This document shows, piece by piece, positions 45,899 to 57,833 of a stretch of DNA of 64,000 nt (positions are counted from its first letter, which is position 1; every line of letters begins with the position of its first letter). Under the pieces are notes generated by a model, which was given only the letters and a program-made list of their open reading frames with translations, had not been told where the DNA came from and searched no databases. The translations under genes were made by a program, and so were the position numbers. This stretch comes from Heterodera schachtii. Taxonomy: Eukaryota > Nematoda > Chromadorea > Rhabditida > Heteroderidae. Where the stretch lies: assembly GCA_023374025.1 (NCBI GenBank), contig SIJG01000186.1, forward strand, positions 69,924 to 133,923, read 5' to 3'.

Positions 45899-47182
45899 TT
45901 AATCAAGCATAATTTTTTGTCTGTTTTGATCAGTGATCGGACGCGTAAACGGGAATAAAGTCATTTTTTTCCTTCGATACTTGTTTATTGAAATGGAAAT
46001 GTTCTTGACAATTTGCTGTAAATCCAGCGATTCTTTATGTTTCAACAATAAACATGCCAAATCTTTTTTTGTCGTTTCATTTAACAAATCGGCCAAACTT
46101 TGCTTTGGCATGCTTAAAAGAATTTCTTGCCGCTGTTTATAAATCAGTGCCAATGTTTGTCGGACGCAAAATATGCCAAAACAATGAATTCTTTTGTGCT
46201 TATTAATCTGTTCAATGCTTTTGCGCGATAAATCTATATTAAAAGTGTTAATGAAAATTGTGATTATTCTAGAAATTCTCGGGCGAATAAAATGCCGAAA
46301 ATGAATTTTCTGTAAATGGCCAAATTCATGGATTTTAATATGGCATTGATAAAAACATTTTCGAAATGTTAAAATTAAATTTTCTCTTTTTTAAAAATCG
46401 ACCTTTTTCCCCGGTTCATTAATGTTTGGTCCATTGGCAATTACATCAAATTTTTCATAAATCTTTTCCAATGTTTTGTGGATCCATAACACAATGAATC
46501 GTCTTTCTGCTGTTTGGCATTGATTAATCTTAAATAATTAATTAATTTTTATTAAACATTTGAATTTTTACTTTATCATTTAAAATATAATTTCCATTGT
46601 ACATAATTTGCAATTGACCAATTAATTTTCGAAATAATTGCATGTAAAAAAAAAGCACTTTTAATTTTTTGGTTTCAAAAGTTTCGGCTTCAATTCGAGT
46701 ATTATTTGGCTGGACAGATTTTATTCTAAAAAGTATACGAAAATATTTTTATGAAAAAAAGCATAGTCAATTCTTTAATTCATTTCCATTAATTATAAAT
46801 ATAATTTTTTTATTGTAAATAAAATAATTTATTGAATTTATATTTTAACAAATAAATTTAGATATATCCAAAATTATTTTGCGAAAATAATTTCAAATCC
46901 TTACTCATATAATTTTTGACCAAAAACGGCTTTAGCATACACATTGATTTCTCCAATTATATCCATAAACAATTTGTTATTTTGGATCATTTCGTCCCGC
47001 ACCATTTCATTGCCAATTTTGTCCAAAATTTCACTCGCATTCATTTGCTCAAATGCCAAACTCAAACAATCAAAATTGAATTTTGCACCTTGCTGCGATT
47101 GAAGCATTGTCATTTCGATGGGCATCAATTGGATTTGTAAAATGGCAAAACTCAGCATAATAAAATGCCATATATTATGCAC
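45899..47182 (-). CDS. Putative secreted protein, 322 aa, four exons
   Basis: Exons 47182-46905, 46725-46572, 46528-46403 and 46309-45899 join in phase, 969 nt. The N-terminus MHNIWHFIMLSFAILQIQLM is signal-peptide-like. The rest is helical and rich in Lys, Ile and Leu with a few cysteines (FDCLSL, INQCQTAERR, HCFGIFCVRQ); the C-terminal exon includes QEILLSMPKQSLADLLNETT. All splice sites are GT-AG. I recognise no family. It lies beside copies of the duplicated-module secreted family but shows no similarity to them. Confidence 0.7.
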
Positions 47183-47488
47183 TGAAAATTATGTTGGGTC
47201 GGGAATTAAGGTAGTTATTTAAAATGCGAAAGCCAATTAATAAATCCACCGGCAAAAAATTACCGACGTTTTTGCTTTTAGATAAAATTTTCACAAATAA
47301 AATAAGTAAATATTTGTAAGAGATAATAGAAAAATTTCATAAAAAAACTTTTTCAACGGCCAAAATTTCCAGAATTTTCCTGGAGGCATCTACCGGCACC
47401 GCCAGACTTGAAAACTTTTTCGTTTTTTTTTTAAATTTCCACAAAATGGTCATTTCTCAGACAAAATCTGTGAAAAAGTAAAGGGTCA

Positions 47489-47511
47489 CGAGTGGGTTCG
47501 ATTCCCACTCG
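47489..47511 (+). other. tRNA-like T-arm / Pol III B box
   Basis: GAGTGGGTTCGATTCCCACTC forms a perfect T-stem and loop and contains the B-box core GGTTCGATTCC. I could not find the acceptor partner or D-arm upstream, so it is half of a tRNA or part of a tRNA-derived SINE. Confidence 0.55.
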
Positions 47512-47630
47512 AGGCCTAACATTTTGCCCCATTTCTTATTGATTTTTTTTGACAGTATGCAAAAACCGGTGTTAAAATAAGAAGCACTTTTAACCTTTAA
47601 GGTGCTTAAAAAATAATGCAATTTATTAAA

Positions 47631-48460
47631 TTAATTACACAATAGTTTTAAGGCTCGCTGTGCTTCAATTTGCTGCTCATCTAGTGCGCCGTTTCCAATT
47701 TGTAACTCCAATTTATGCCTTTTTTCTTTTTGGCTTTCATAATCACTGTTTTTATCGGCAGTTTTTTGCTGCAAAATTGGCCAATTTGAATTTAAAAATC
47801 TTAATTCATTTTTATTTTTATTGGCCTCTCCAATTAAAATATTTGGGTCTTCTGATAATGATGATGATGATGATGACGGAAAATGTTCATTATTTGGGAT
47901 GAATTGATTTTGTTGCAAATTTTGAGAAGGGTTCATAAATGGTGAATTGTCCCTGTGTTCATATAATTTAGAAACGGATTTAATAAAAAAATATTAAAAC
48001 AATTTTTCAATCATTTTCCTACCTTATAAATGGAAAAGAATCCAAAAGCGAAAATAAATTTTAAAAGGATTTTGGATGGCTTTTGGGTAAAAAAATGCCA
48101 AAATATAAATGTTTTTAAAATTAGAATATACTATTTAAAATGATTTTTCTTTTTTTTTTAATTTAATGATTTTCATGGCTTTAAAAATCTTTAAATCCAT
48201 CCCTCCATTTACATAAGCATGTTAATTGCCCATTGATTTGGGATCAACATTAGCTGGTCATCATCATCGGATGGGTCACTCAAATTACTATTCATTGGAT
48301 CAATTAAGTTGCTGTTGATGCAGCTACTGCTTGATGAACGGTTCTCGCCCATTTTGCCTTCATTTCGTGGTCCATCACTTTCATTCATTCCGTCACATTT
48401 TGTCAAAAAAATGGGAGGAATAAAAATTAATATCACAGCAATTTTGGTTGTAATACCCAT
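47631..48460 (-). CDS. Secreted acidic Ser/Asn-rich protein, 189 aa, two exons
   Basis: Exons 48460-48213 and 47952-47631 join in phase 2 (GT-AG), 570 nt. A strong signal peptide, MGITTKIAVILIFIPPIFLT, is followed by a low-complexity acidic region with poly-Ser and poly-Asp (SSSSSC, SDDDDQ, then PSSSSSSLSED). The C-terminus is Gln/Lys/Glu-rich (QQIEAQRALKLLCN). There is one Cys near the signal cleavage site, one after the first poly-Ser and one at the end. The family is unknown; it may be an effector-like secreted protein. Confidence 0.68.
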
Positions 48461-50266
48461 TATTATAATTTATTATTATTATTTTTGCTTAATTTAAGAT
48501 AATTATGCTTAAGAAATGGCAAAACATTATTGATTATAATTTTTTTTTAACTGAAAATTATTTTCATTTTTGTCACCTATTTTTATTATGTACATTTAAA
48601 TTAACACACGAAAATAAACATAAAATTGCATCACCAGCTTCCGTCGGTCTTATTAATTAATGGGGTTGGCTGGGAAGTGGAAATTTAAATTTTAGTCAAT
48701 AATATGTAAATTTAAAAATACCGAAGGATTATGAAATTCAAAAAACTGCAAATACATTGTCGTGATGTTTTTGTCATACCCATGGAAATTTCAAAATTTT
48801 TTGATCATGCAAAAGAACTGACTTATCGCGTTATAAAACTGGCATAAAAACCTTTTTATAAGTTTTTGATGAATTGACGGAATCAAAAAGTTTCAAAAAA
48901 GGACGAAACGAAATTTCGTCCGTCCCTTTCTTTTAAAAGAAATAACAAAAATTGCTATTAACAGATTGGTTTAGCAGTTAAATTTAATTTTAGCGAAGAA
49001 ATGGGATTAGCACTAATTTGACTTGAGACATTTTCTCAAATTAAAAAATAGTTATCTTTGTTGAGATAAATTTACAAATTTTTGTGAAAAATTTTAAAAG
49101 GAAAAGTTAAATAAAACAAATGTTCGTAAATAAAATTATCAGAATAACAATTCTTCACTTTAAAATTTTCTTTTAAAGGTTTTATTGTACTGTCGGTCCA
49201 AACAAATTTGAATTCATTTAAAAGAAATTAAACTAAAGGGCTGTAATTGTTTTTTGGGTTGACCAAAAAATAGTTAAATGACTTAGATCATTGATAGGTA
49301 AAGAGAATTTGCTTAATTTTAAATATTTTAAAAATGCATCCGAATTTTGTTGGGTCGTAATGGTCGGAAAATGGCTTTTCTGAAATCAGTCCCTCACAAA
49401 ACTTGGAGATGCAAATGCCGGGCCAAAAACCGTGGAATTTCAAAGAATACCTTTACAGTTTATCCCTATTTTACAGTAATTTAAAAATTGGTTAACTCAA
49501 ATGCGTCCATAACGGCATGCCTTTGCATTCTTTATAAGGCTCCTCACGAACGGTACAATCAACCAGATACTGCGCAGAATACAGGTAAACACGATCAGGA
49601 TCACCGACTCGGCTTTCAAAAACCGCAGTTGAATGAACAAGGGCCGCCTGAGAAAGCCCAACATGCACCACAATTCTCTAGAAAATTCCGGAAAAACTAT
49701 AAATCACAACTTTTGCCACAGGCAAACGATTCTAAATCAGAACCCAATTAAAATTCAAAGGGTGCAGACCAAATTTGTCGTCAGAATAACGGGTCTCGAA
49801 AAGCGTTTTTCTCTACCAAATCTCGACCCAGATTCCGGTCCGACTCAGCCCAAATGCGACCAGAACGGGAACCGGTCAGTTTGGCGCCGACCGTTCTGGC
49901 GCCGTTGATCCTCAAAAATTGACTTTTTCTTGGCTTTTTCGGCGCCGTGTGCCATAACTTTTTAATTTTTAATCATTCATTTCTATTTTCACATATAAAT
50001 ATAGGTTACACCTAGAGCTTTATAATGATGACAGATTTGCTAACTTTGACTAAAAACGAAAAAAGTTATCGCGTTTCAAATTTGGGACCCACCAGAACAT
50101 CATGTTTTGACCAGATTCGATTTTTTTCAATCAAATTATTCTAAGAAAGAATATCTGTTTTCATTAGTGGACAGGGGATGATTTCGTACATAATCATACG
50201 GGGGGTTTAAGCAAATTAAAAAATTCAGACCAATTCTCATTATAGCACAAAAATTATGGTCATAAC
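48461..50266. other. Intergenic, one weak ORF
   Basis: An open stretch at 49488-49751 (LYKAPHERYNQPDTAQNTGK, Gln/Pro/Lys-rich) may be a remnant of a Gag-like protein but shows no motif. Around 49875-49965 there are several GGCGCCG words with an AAAAAAGTTAT motif shared with the array-ended elements. The rest is AT-rich. Confidence 0.4.
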
Positions 50267-50822
50267 TAGGGCTGTCAAAAATATGTACAAAAATGAAAAT
50301 ATATACATAAATATGTAAGAAAAATCCCGAAATATTTACAAAAATGAAATATAAATTTTTATAAATGGTTATTTTAAAAAAAAATTCTTTGTAAAGGATG
50401 AAATTGGCAAAAAATCTCATAAAAAAGACCTAAATAGGCCTAGAATTACATTATAGTATTTTAAGGGAACATTAAATTTTTTTACGAGAAATTTCTAATA
50501 AAAATTTCAAAAATTATCAAAATATGAAAATAAACACAAAAAAATAACGAAATTTTGATTTTATGAGGATTTCAAAAATTTTTGTAATCATCAAAAATGT
50601 AAAAAGGAAGAAAATATGTAAGAAAAACCCAAAATATTTACCAAATATGTATAAAAACCTCGAAATATGTAAAAATATGTAATTTATATAATTTGAAAAT
50701 AAAATTCAAAAAAAAAAAACCAAAATTTCCGACTTTAAGTTTCGGAATCAGTTAATTCCCAATTATTTAGGAAATCCGAAAACTACCCAAAAATTTCGAA
50801 AAGAAATTCCGTGCCATCCCTG
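50267..50822. mobile_element. hAT-like MITE with AAATATGTAC interior, second copy
   Basis: Left end TAGGGCTGTCAAAAATATGT; the right end, read in reverse, begins near AGGGATGGCACGG. The interior is filled with AAATATGTAA/AATATATACA words, as in 4459-4848. The flanks no longer match clearly, so it is older. Confidence 0.7.
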
Positions 50823-52317
50823 ATATATATGCAAAAATGGGAAGGTATCATTTTAGTGCCAACGTTTCTATAAATTTCAATCAAATATTTTTTAATTCTA
50901 TTTTTATGTATTTAATGAATATTTTATTTTTAAATTATATTAATTAAAAAAATATTTTTGAATTAGAAATTTGAATTAAAGAAATGAATGTAAAAATATC
51001 GAAAGATAATTATGGCATGCCGAATTTCGACTTAACACGCGGAAAAAAGCACAATTATTTCCAAAGTTTGCGATTTTGTGACAATTTTTAAAAGCCAACC
51101 CTAATTTAATTTAAATTATCTATTATGTATTATTATTATTATTATTATTTTAATGTCTTATTATTAAGTATTTTAATTGATTTATTTTATATGAAATTAT
51201 ATTTATTTTGGTCAATTCAAATAAAATAAAAAAGAACCGAATATTCAAAAACAGTCACAGTGCTTTTATCAGTAAAATTTGTGTGAAATTTTATCAAAAA
51301 CATTCGTTAATTTTTGTGTCAATCATTTCTTATTGTTGATAAATTAAAATGAATTTTCATGTGGACAATTGAAGGCGACTTGACGCTGTTGATATGAGTG
51401 AATGGAATAATTTTGTGGAGTTACGTTCTGTCATCAATTTTTGTTGTCTTGTGCGGGGGGTGTGCAATTTGGGGTTTTTTTTTTAATTGCATATTCAAAA
51501 AAGAGGACAATTATGCCGAAAATTCCCAATGATAAAACAAAAATAATAATCATTTTAGAACAGAGAATAATAATTTTCAAAAAAATGCAATAATATTAAT
51601 AATGGAAACACAAGTCTGGAGAAGGCATTTAAAGCGAAAACATTTTGAGGTTGGCGCTGCGACTCAGAGAAATCAATGAATGTGCCAATTTCAAATTTTC
51701 CATCACTAAAAATAATATTTATAAATTCGTAGAATAAGCTCAAAAATTTCAAAAATTTTCGTTGTTTTAAATTTTAAAAGGTTATGTGAAAATTATTTTC
51801 GAATTATTTTTCAGAATTATTTCGGTTCCTTTCATTTGACCTTGGAATATTAGGGGCTTAAAATCGTTTGATTTGATGCCATATTATTGTGCAAAATATA
51901 TTCAATAAACATTAACGAATTATCGATGGGAATATATGCATATTTTGTATCGAGAATGCTCAATTAAAAGAATTAAGTGAAATAAAAATTTGATAAAAAT
52001 ATTATAAAAAATTAATTTAAAGTTTATGATAAAATAAGGATTAGTTTAAAGTTTATGATAAAATAAGGATAAGACACAAAAAAATAAACTAAAAAATAGA
52101 AAAACAACAAAGTTTTTATAGAAGAATTTTTCTTTACTATATTTTCCTTGTTTAATCATTAAAATAGCAAATTTAAAAAATCGTTTATCGCAACAAAAAG
52201 CCCAAAAATGGCATTACAGCGAAGCAGTAAATATGCTAACAAAATCTTTGAACTTTTTAATCAAATCATGAAAACAACAACCAAAAATGCTCAATTTTCT
52301 GTTTCGCTTCTTCTCTC
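50823..52317. other. AT-rich region with one putative exon
   Basis: A minus-strand exon from an AG acceptor at about 51702 reads DGKFEIGTFIDFSESQRQPQ, NVFALNAFSRLVFPLLILL and stops at 51555. It could be the last exon of an unidentified membrane protein; nothing upstream can be linked. TTA repeats lie near 51130-51150. The rest shows no gene. Confidence 0.4.
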
Positions 52318-53985
52318 CTAACATTTACCTAAGCGATCTTTTCTAATGAACGATTTGCCATCCTCGCTACGGTAATTGGATTCATAATTGACACATTTGT
52401 CATCATCGTTGCTCAAGCAAATTTCCCTAATTACCCATTTGCCATCATCGTCGTCGCTACAGTAATAGAAATCTCGATGAAAAAAGGTATAAAGCGGATC
52501 CAAAGGCGGCTGCCTGCGCAACACTTCGACTGTCGCTGTGCCTAACACCTATAATGATAAACGATCAGTTTATTTTTGTTTTTCTATTGGTAGGGGTGCA
52601 ATTTTTATGACGTGAAATTTCTAGGAAAAGACGGATTTGTAAAAAAAGATTTATAGATGGAAAAATTCTTGGAATTTTGCAAAGAATTTAGTTAGCATAT
52701 GTCAATATTTTTATAGCAAAGTTTTAACTCGTGAAAAGGTTAAAAATTAATTAATTAAATTTCCAAATGTTCTAAGTATAATTAAAGTTTTACGGCATTT
52801 CTGCCTATTTCTTTTTTTTGCACAAAATCTTTTAAAATTTTTCTTTAAACTTTTTTTGTAAGTATCTTAAGGTTTAAGACATTTTTCTCATATTTTTTAC
52901 TGTTTTTCTTAAATAAAAATAGCATTGCAAATTATATAAAAAAGTTATGATGCTTTAAACTTGTCTCAGACTAATCTGGCCAGACTAAACTGTCCCAGTC
53001 CGACAAATAATAGACCATAGCTAGAGACCGACTAAAAAGGCACCAAAAATCGCGAAAAAGGCACTATAAAAGGCACGAAAAAATTGAAAAAAAGGCATGA
53101 AAAGGCACGAAAATCCCGAAAAAGGCATGAAAAAAGGCATTTAAATTTTTTTTTTATTAAGGATTTTTAGGGAGCAAAACACGTAAAACTTAACCAAATA
53201 ACTTAATTTTGGTCATTTAAATGATTATTAAATGTTTTATAATGTTTTTCGAATTTGAGAAAATCAATTCATTTCATAGGGGTATATTTTCTGAAAATTT
53301 TTCAAGTCATTTCTTAGGGGTGTATTTTCCCGATTTTATTGCATTTTTTATGGAATTTTTCGGAAAAAAACGCCAAAAACGGCACCAAAAGGGAAAAATG
53401 CCAAAAAGGCATCTAAGGCCCGAAAATCCCGAAAAAGGCAAAAAAAAAAGGCATAATAAAAGTCAACGTAGAAGCCTCAAACCAAGTGGAAAATATGTTA
53501 TTTATGCTTAATATGTCGAAACTAGTGCGCAGAAAAAAAGGCATTTGCCTCAAAAGTCGGTCTCTAACCATAGCATTGGCCCAAAGAACAAAATGGTCGT
53601 TTAAATAATTTAATTTTTAAATAATTAATTAATTTTTTACCTCATTTCCATCTTTGAAAGTAATCATTTTGTCGGAATCCAATCCCACCCAATGATTAAC
53701 ATTCATCTTCACAAATTGCCATGTTTTATTGTTAAATCTGTCTGATTGTGTTATAGCTGAATACAACTCAGCATTGTTCTGATCAAAGCCTTTAACTGTG
53801 AACGGATCAGCGTCGTTTTTGAAAACCACTGTCACAATTTGGATTTTGAGATTTTCCATGGCATTCGAACTTTTCAAACTTTTGGCATTTTGTGTCTTTT
53901 CTTGTGGCTTTGTTTCTTCCTTTTTAATTTTATTTTTGAAACAGAAAACATTCCTTGGGAATAATGTGCCAGAAAAGAACAGCAA
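52318..53985 (-). CDS. Two-exon gene, unknown; intron contains a MITE
   Basis: Exon A ends at 53641 after ITFKDGNE; exon B (52548-52318) continues in phase 0 with VLGTATVEVLRRQPPLDPLY, FYYCSDDDDGKWVIREICLS and ends RLGKC. Exon A includes IQIVTVVFKNDADPFTVKGF and NVNHWVGLDSDKM. The start is uncertain: an internal ATG gives MENLKIQIV, or an upstream exon is missed. The three cysteines in exon B and the compact size recall small secreted proteins, but I see no clear signal peptide. A 545-bp hAT-like element (53022-53566) sits in the intron. The family is not recognised. Confidence 0.6.
53022..53566. mobile_element. hAT-like MITE in an intron
   Basis: Ends TAGAGACCGACTAAAAAGGC and, in reverse, TAGAGACCGACTTTTGAGGC. 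ACCATAGC flanks it exactly (53014-53021 and 53567-53574). The interior is packed with AAAGGCACGAAAA and AAAAAGGCAT words. Confidence 0.92.
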
Positions 53986-54597
53986 ACTGCGAATTCATCT
54001 GAAATTTTATTTTCTTTTTTAATTCATAAATTTCGCAAGATGATTAGGTATTTGTGATTCACCGTAAAATACTTTGGTATTAAAATAATGAAAATAAAAA
54101 ATTTTCCATTATTTTTTAAAGAAAAATTGGAAAAGAAAGAGCAATAAGCAATAAGTTATTTATGTGTAATGTTGTATTTTTTTATAATTTAAGCATATGA
54201 TGCCAATTTTTGGCAATCAATTTGCCAACTCTGATAAAGCCATTATGCCAAAAATTAAAAAGAAATGCCCTCTTAAAATTGGACAAGCAAATGCTAAATA
54301 AAGTGCCCCTCCTAAAATTGGCCAAGCAAATGCCTCACCTTTGTTTAAGAATATGATGCCAATTTTGGCAATCAATTTGCCAGCTCTGATAAAGCCATTA
54401 TGCCGAGTTTGAAGAAATTTTGAGAAATTATACACTCAATTTGAATTACCATTTTATTATTTATTTCGTGATTTTTGGTCCTATTTTATGGCCATATTTC
54501 GTGATTTATATCCAAATTTTTCAGTCTCTAATTTTTAAATTTATAAAATTTAGTAAAAAATGTGCTCACTCTGCTCAGTTTGGCCAACTTCTTCCAG

Positions 54598-54845
54598 GTG
54601 GACTGGTTGAAGTCGCGCTGTGAGGCGCATTTGTTCAATTGTGTGGAGATACCATTGATCGACCGTGTTAATCTGATCGAGAAATATCAGCTTGCAAATT
54701 TGAAAGTGCCTTTTTCATTTTAAATTTTTCATCTTTTAAATCCATTTTAGAATTCATTATGAATTTGAATGAGGACAAATTGCGTGCCTTTTTCAAAGAA
54801 AATCATGAACAGTTGATGACGACGATCAGCAATTTCTCAAAGTAA
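54598..54845 (+). pseudogene. BTB-domain gene fragment
   Basis: Exon 54598-54705 reads VDWLKSRCEAHLFNCVEIPL, DRVNLIEKYQLANLK, the C-terminal helices of a BTB/POZ domain. Exon 54751-54845 carries NLNEDKLRAFFKENHEQL and a stop, but only in a frame that does not follow from the first exon. The N-terminal BTB core is not found upstream. It is best read as a broken remnant. Confidence 0.6.
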
Positions 54846-56676
54846 ATTTTACCCTCACCAATTTTCGCCGTAATTTGTTAATTCAATCGATATTTTTTTT
54901 TGTCGGAAGTTCATTATAATTTTCAATTGAAAACCGATAAATTATTATTCTTTTTTCAATTAAAAATCGAATAAATTAATTATTCTTTTCCAATAGCAGA
55001 CAAAAAAAAAAGATAAAAAAATGTAAAAATTCGATTATTTTGAAAAATAATTAATTTAACGGTTAAAATAAAAAAAATTGGCAATTTCACGCTCAAACCG
55101 ACTCCAACCGAATACAACCGCTGGCGGCGAGCATGGCGACCGATTAGCGATTGCACATGACTGCGCGTGGCCATTGCCAGGCCAATACACCCAAATTGGT
55201 TACGCACCACCACCACAAGGCAGAGGATGCGCCCCCTAAAGCATCCGCCCACGGGGACAAGACGCGGCGAGCAGCGGGAAACGGCGCCGGCGAGCAATCG
55301 CACAGCGTCAACAGCAATCGCATTTATTATATATGATAGAAATTGAATGTCTTATTTTTTGCTGGGGTGTAAAATATGACCGATGGAATGGATGGCAGAG
55401 GGGCAACTAAATCCATACACTATTTCTTAGCTGCGCTTGTTTCTTTACCGTAAATTTAAATTTTTGTTACTGCACTATTTCTCTCATTTGAATATATTTT
55501 CATTATAAAAAAAAACAAAGTTTATACAACAAAAAAAATAAATAAATAAATTAAAAATCAAATTTGTCAACAAACTGGAATATTTTTCGAGAATTCGAAT
55601 TAAAAATAGTAATTCTTCTTAACTGATAATATTTAATTAAATTAAAAAAAAAGATTATTTTTAATAATATTATTTCCAATTCGATGGGTCAAAAGTGAGA
55701 CCAAAATATAATTATTTTTAATTAATAGCTCCTTTTATATTTTAATTCGAATGACAAAAATGGAAAATTCATCTGACAAAAATGGAGAACAACCGTCCAA
55801 ATTTTATTATGCTTTAGGCACATAATAAATTTAATTATTTTAATTGAAATTTACTTTACCACCTGCTATAAAATAAATATTTTAATATTTATCAAAATTC
55901 AAGAAAATTTCAAAACGTCTATGCGAAATACGAAAAAGTGCAACCTTTAGATTATGTATATTTATGTGGCTAAAATAAGATTTTAAAAAACTTAATAACC
56001 ATAAATCAATGCGAGCAAAAATTTTAGCTTTTTTAAGAAATTCCTTCAAATATTATTCCCGACAGAGACTCGACCCTAGACTCGAGAACGAGATTCGACC
56101 CCGAGACTTTGGAACGAGATTTTTCTCAAAAATTTATATGGGCAGGTCCTAAAAACCCTCAAAACAGTCACGAAATGAAAAAATTTTCTTTTTTTAAAGA
56201 AAAATTTAAAAAAATAAAAGTAATAGAATGAATGAGAGAATCGTGGTTTTAAGATTGAATGTTTAATAGAGTTGGTTTCTAGAAAAGTTTGGAAAATTTT
56301 TGTCGAAAATAAAAATAATAATTCTTCTCAAGCCAAATTTTGGATTTGTTGGGGCATTTAATAAAAATTTCCTTAAAAAATCCTCAAAAATTGCAAAATA
56401 TGTACAAAAAAATGCGAAAAAGTGCGAAAAAGTGCGAAATATGTAAGAAAATATGTACATATGTGTAATATGTAGAAAAATCCCAAAATATGATTAGGCA
56501 TTAATAGCACAAAAATATTTTAAAATTTTTTTACAAATAGATTTTGTCATTTAATTTAATGCTTTTTTCACAATTTTTAGTTAAAGATGAGAATAATTTA
56601 AAAAACTAATAATTTTTTAAGAAAAATAACAAATAAAAGCACAAAATTTTAATTATAAAAATGTTTTTCGAGCGTT
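54846..56676. other. Intergenic with a GC-rich island
   Basis: The region 55090-55320 is markedly GC-rich with CCACCACCACCACAAGG and GGCGCCGGCG words. It has no intact frame I can support and no repeat partner in the window. A GAGACTCGACC-type block is at 56063-56115. The rest is AT-rich. Confidence 0.5.
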
Positions 56677-57745
56677 TTACTTTTTGCCTTCGCACATATT
56701 TTTCATTTTTTGCTCAAATTCTTTTCGAATTGTTTTAAGGCGCGTCGATTCGTTTAAAATTTCTTTCCCATTTTTTAGATTTTTACGTCCGGTAATTTTC
56801 GCCATAAATTTGCTAATTGTAGGCCAATTTTCTTCCTCTCCATTTTCATAATAATTTAATTCCACTTCATTTACCAAATCCATTCCCTTTAATTTGGCGG
56901 TGTAACCATATAATAACGTAACTGTATTGCAAGACTCATTTGCAGCATATACCAGATTCTCGACAACATCAATTAAACTTAGAGGGTTGCCATAATGGTT
57001 GCTAGAATCAACATAAAAAAATATTGGCTTCACTGGTGGCAATTGTCTCGACGACTCACTCGGACTTTTAGCTTAATTTAATTATTTTTATTGAAATTTA
57101 ATTAAAGAATTCAAATGATGGGAAATACACTCGGGGACCGGTAAATTGTACACCAGAAAACTGGACACCGTCTGAATTTTGGACACCAAAGGAAAACTGG
57201 ACACTAAATTCCTCTTTTAAATAAACCCAGGAATTAGGTTGAAAAATAATTTGTATGGATAAATGGATTAAGGCACTTAGAGCGGATCAAACATTTAATA
57301 TGCACGATGTTTGAATCAAATGTGCCAAAAATGCACGAAATTGGGCGACGATTGATTAATGTGCCAAAAAAAATGCGAAAAAATGGGGACCCCATCAAAA
57401 TGAAGGCTTTTCGTTATGAATGTATGATGGCTTTCTGCTGCTGATGCTACAAATGATAATAACATTATTTATTCCAATTAAAATTTTTGTTTATTTATTT
57501 AAAACTTATTTATTTTTTATCCAATAGTGTCCAATTTTCCGGTGCCCAATTTACCGGGAGCGAATACACTCACCATCAGCATAAAGGCGAAATAAATATT
57601 CATAGAGAATGCGCGAATTTTTGCGGCCTTTCTTACAATATGTTTTGAATTCACAATTTGCATCACATCGTCGAAGCTTCTTTCTTAGCGAATACAAATT
57701 GCTTAGGATGGGACTCAACATTATAATTAGAAAATTTCGCAACAT
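56677..57745 (-). CDS. Secreted family, module 2 gene or second half of a larger gene
   Basis: Exons 57745-57574 and 57071-56677 join in phase 1, total 567 nt. Exon 1 reads MLRNFLIIMLSPILSNLYSL, signal-like, then CDANCEFKTYC and ILYEYLFRLYADG, a degenerate form of the family module. Exon 2 starts AKSPSESSRQLPPVKPIFFY and ends KNMCEGKK. The plus-strand copy at 43589-44177 has the same exon junction (RLYAEG then AKNP...KQLPPLVKPIF). The family is unrecognised. It may be an independent gene or the 3' part of the gene at 57834-58686, with two modules in one protein. A transposon sits in the intron. Confidence 0.6.
57133..57562. mobile_element. Inverted-ended element just inside an intron donor
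   Basis: Left end GGACCGGTAAATTGTACACC and the right end in reverse (CCCGGTAAATTGGGCACCGG) are inverted; the word AAACTGGACACC repeats near the ends. AATACACTC duplicates the target (57124-57132 and 57563-57571). On the minus strand the element begins about ten bases after the GT of the donor. A 9-bp duplication suggests Mutator-type. Confidence 0.85.
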
Positions 57746-57833
57746 TTGTCGTCTGTCGTTTGAAAAATTCAGAAAATAAATAATTATTCACCTTAATTCA
57801 AATGATGAAAATTGATGAAAAAATGAAAATAAT

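Noticed and set aside
55151..55336. GC-rich open frame with poly-His
   Set aside because: Neither strand gives convincing gene structure; left as an unexplained island.
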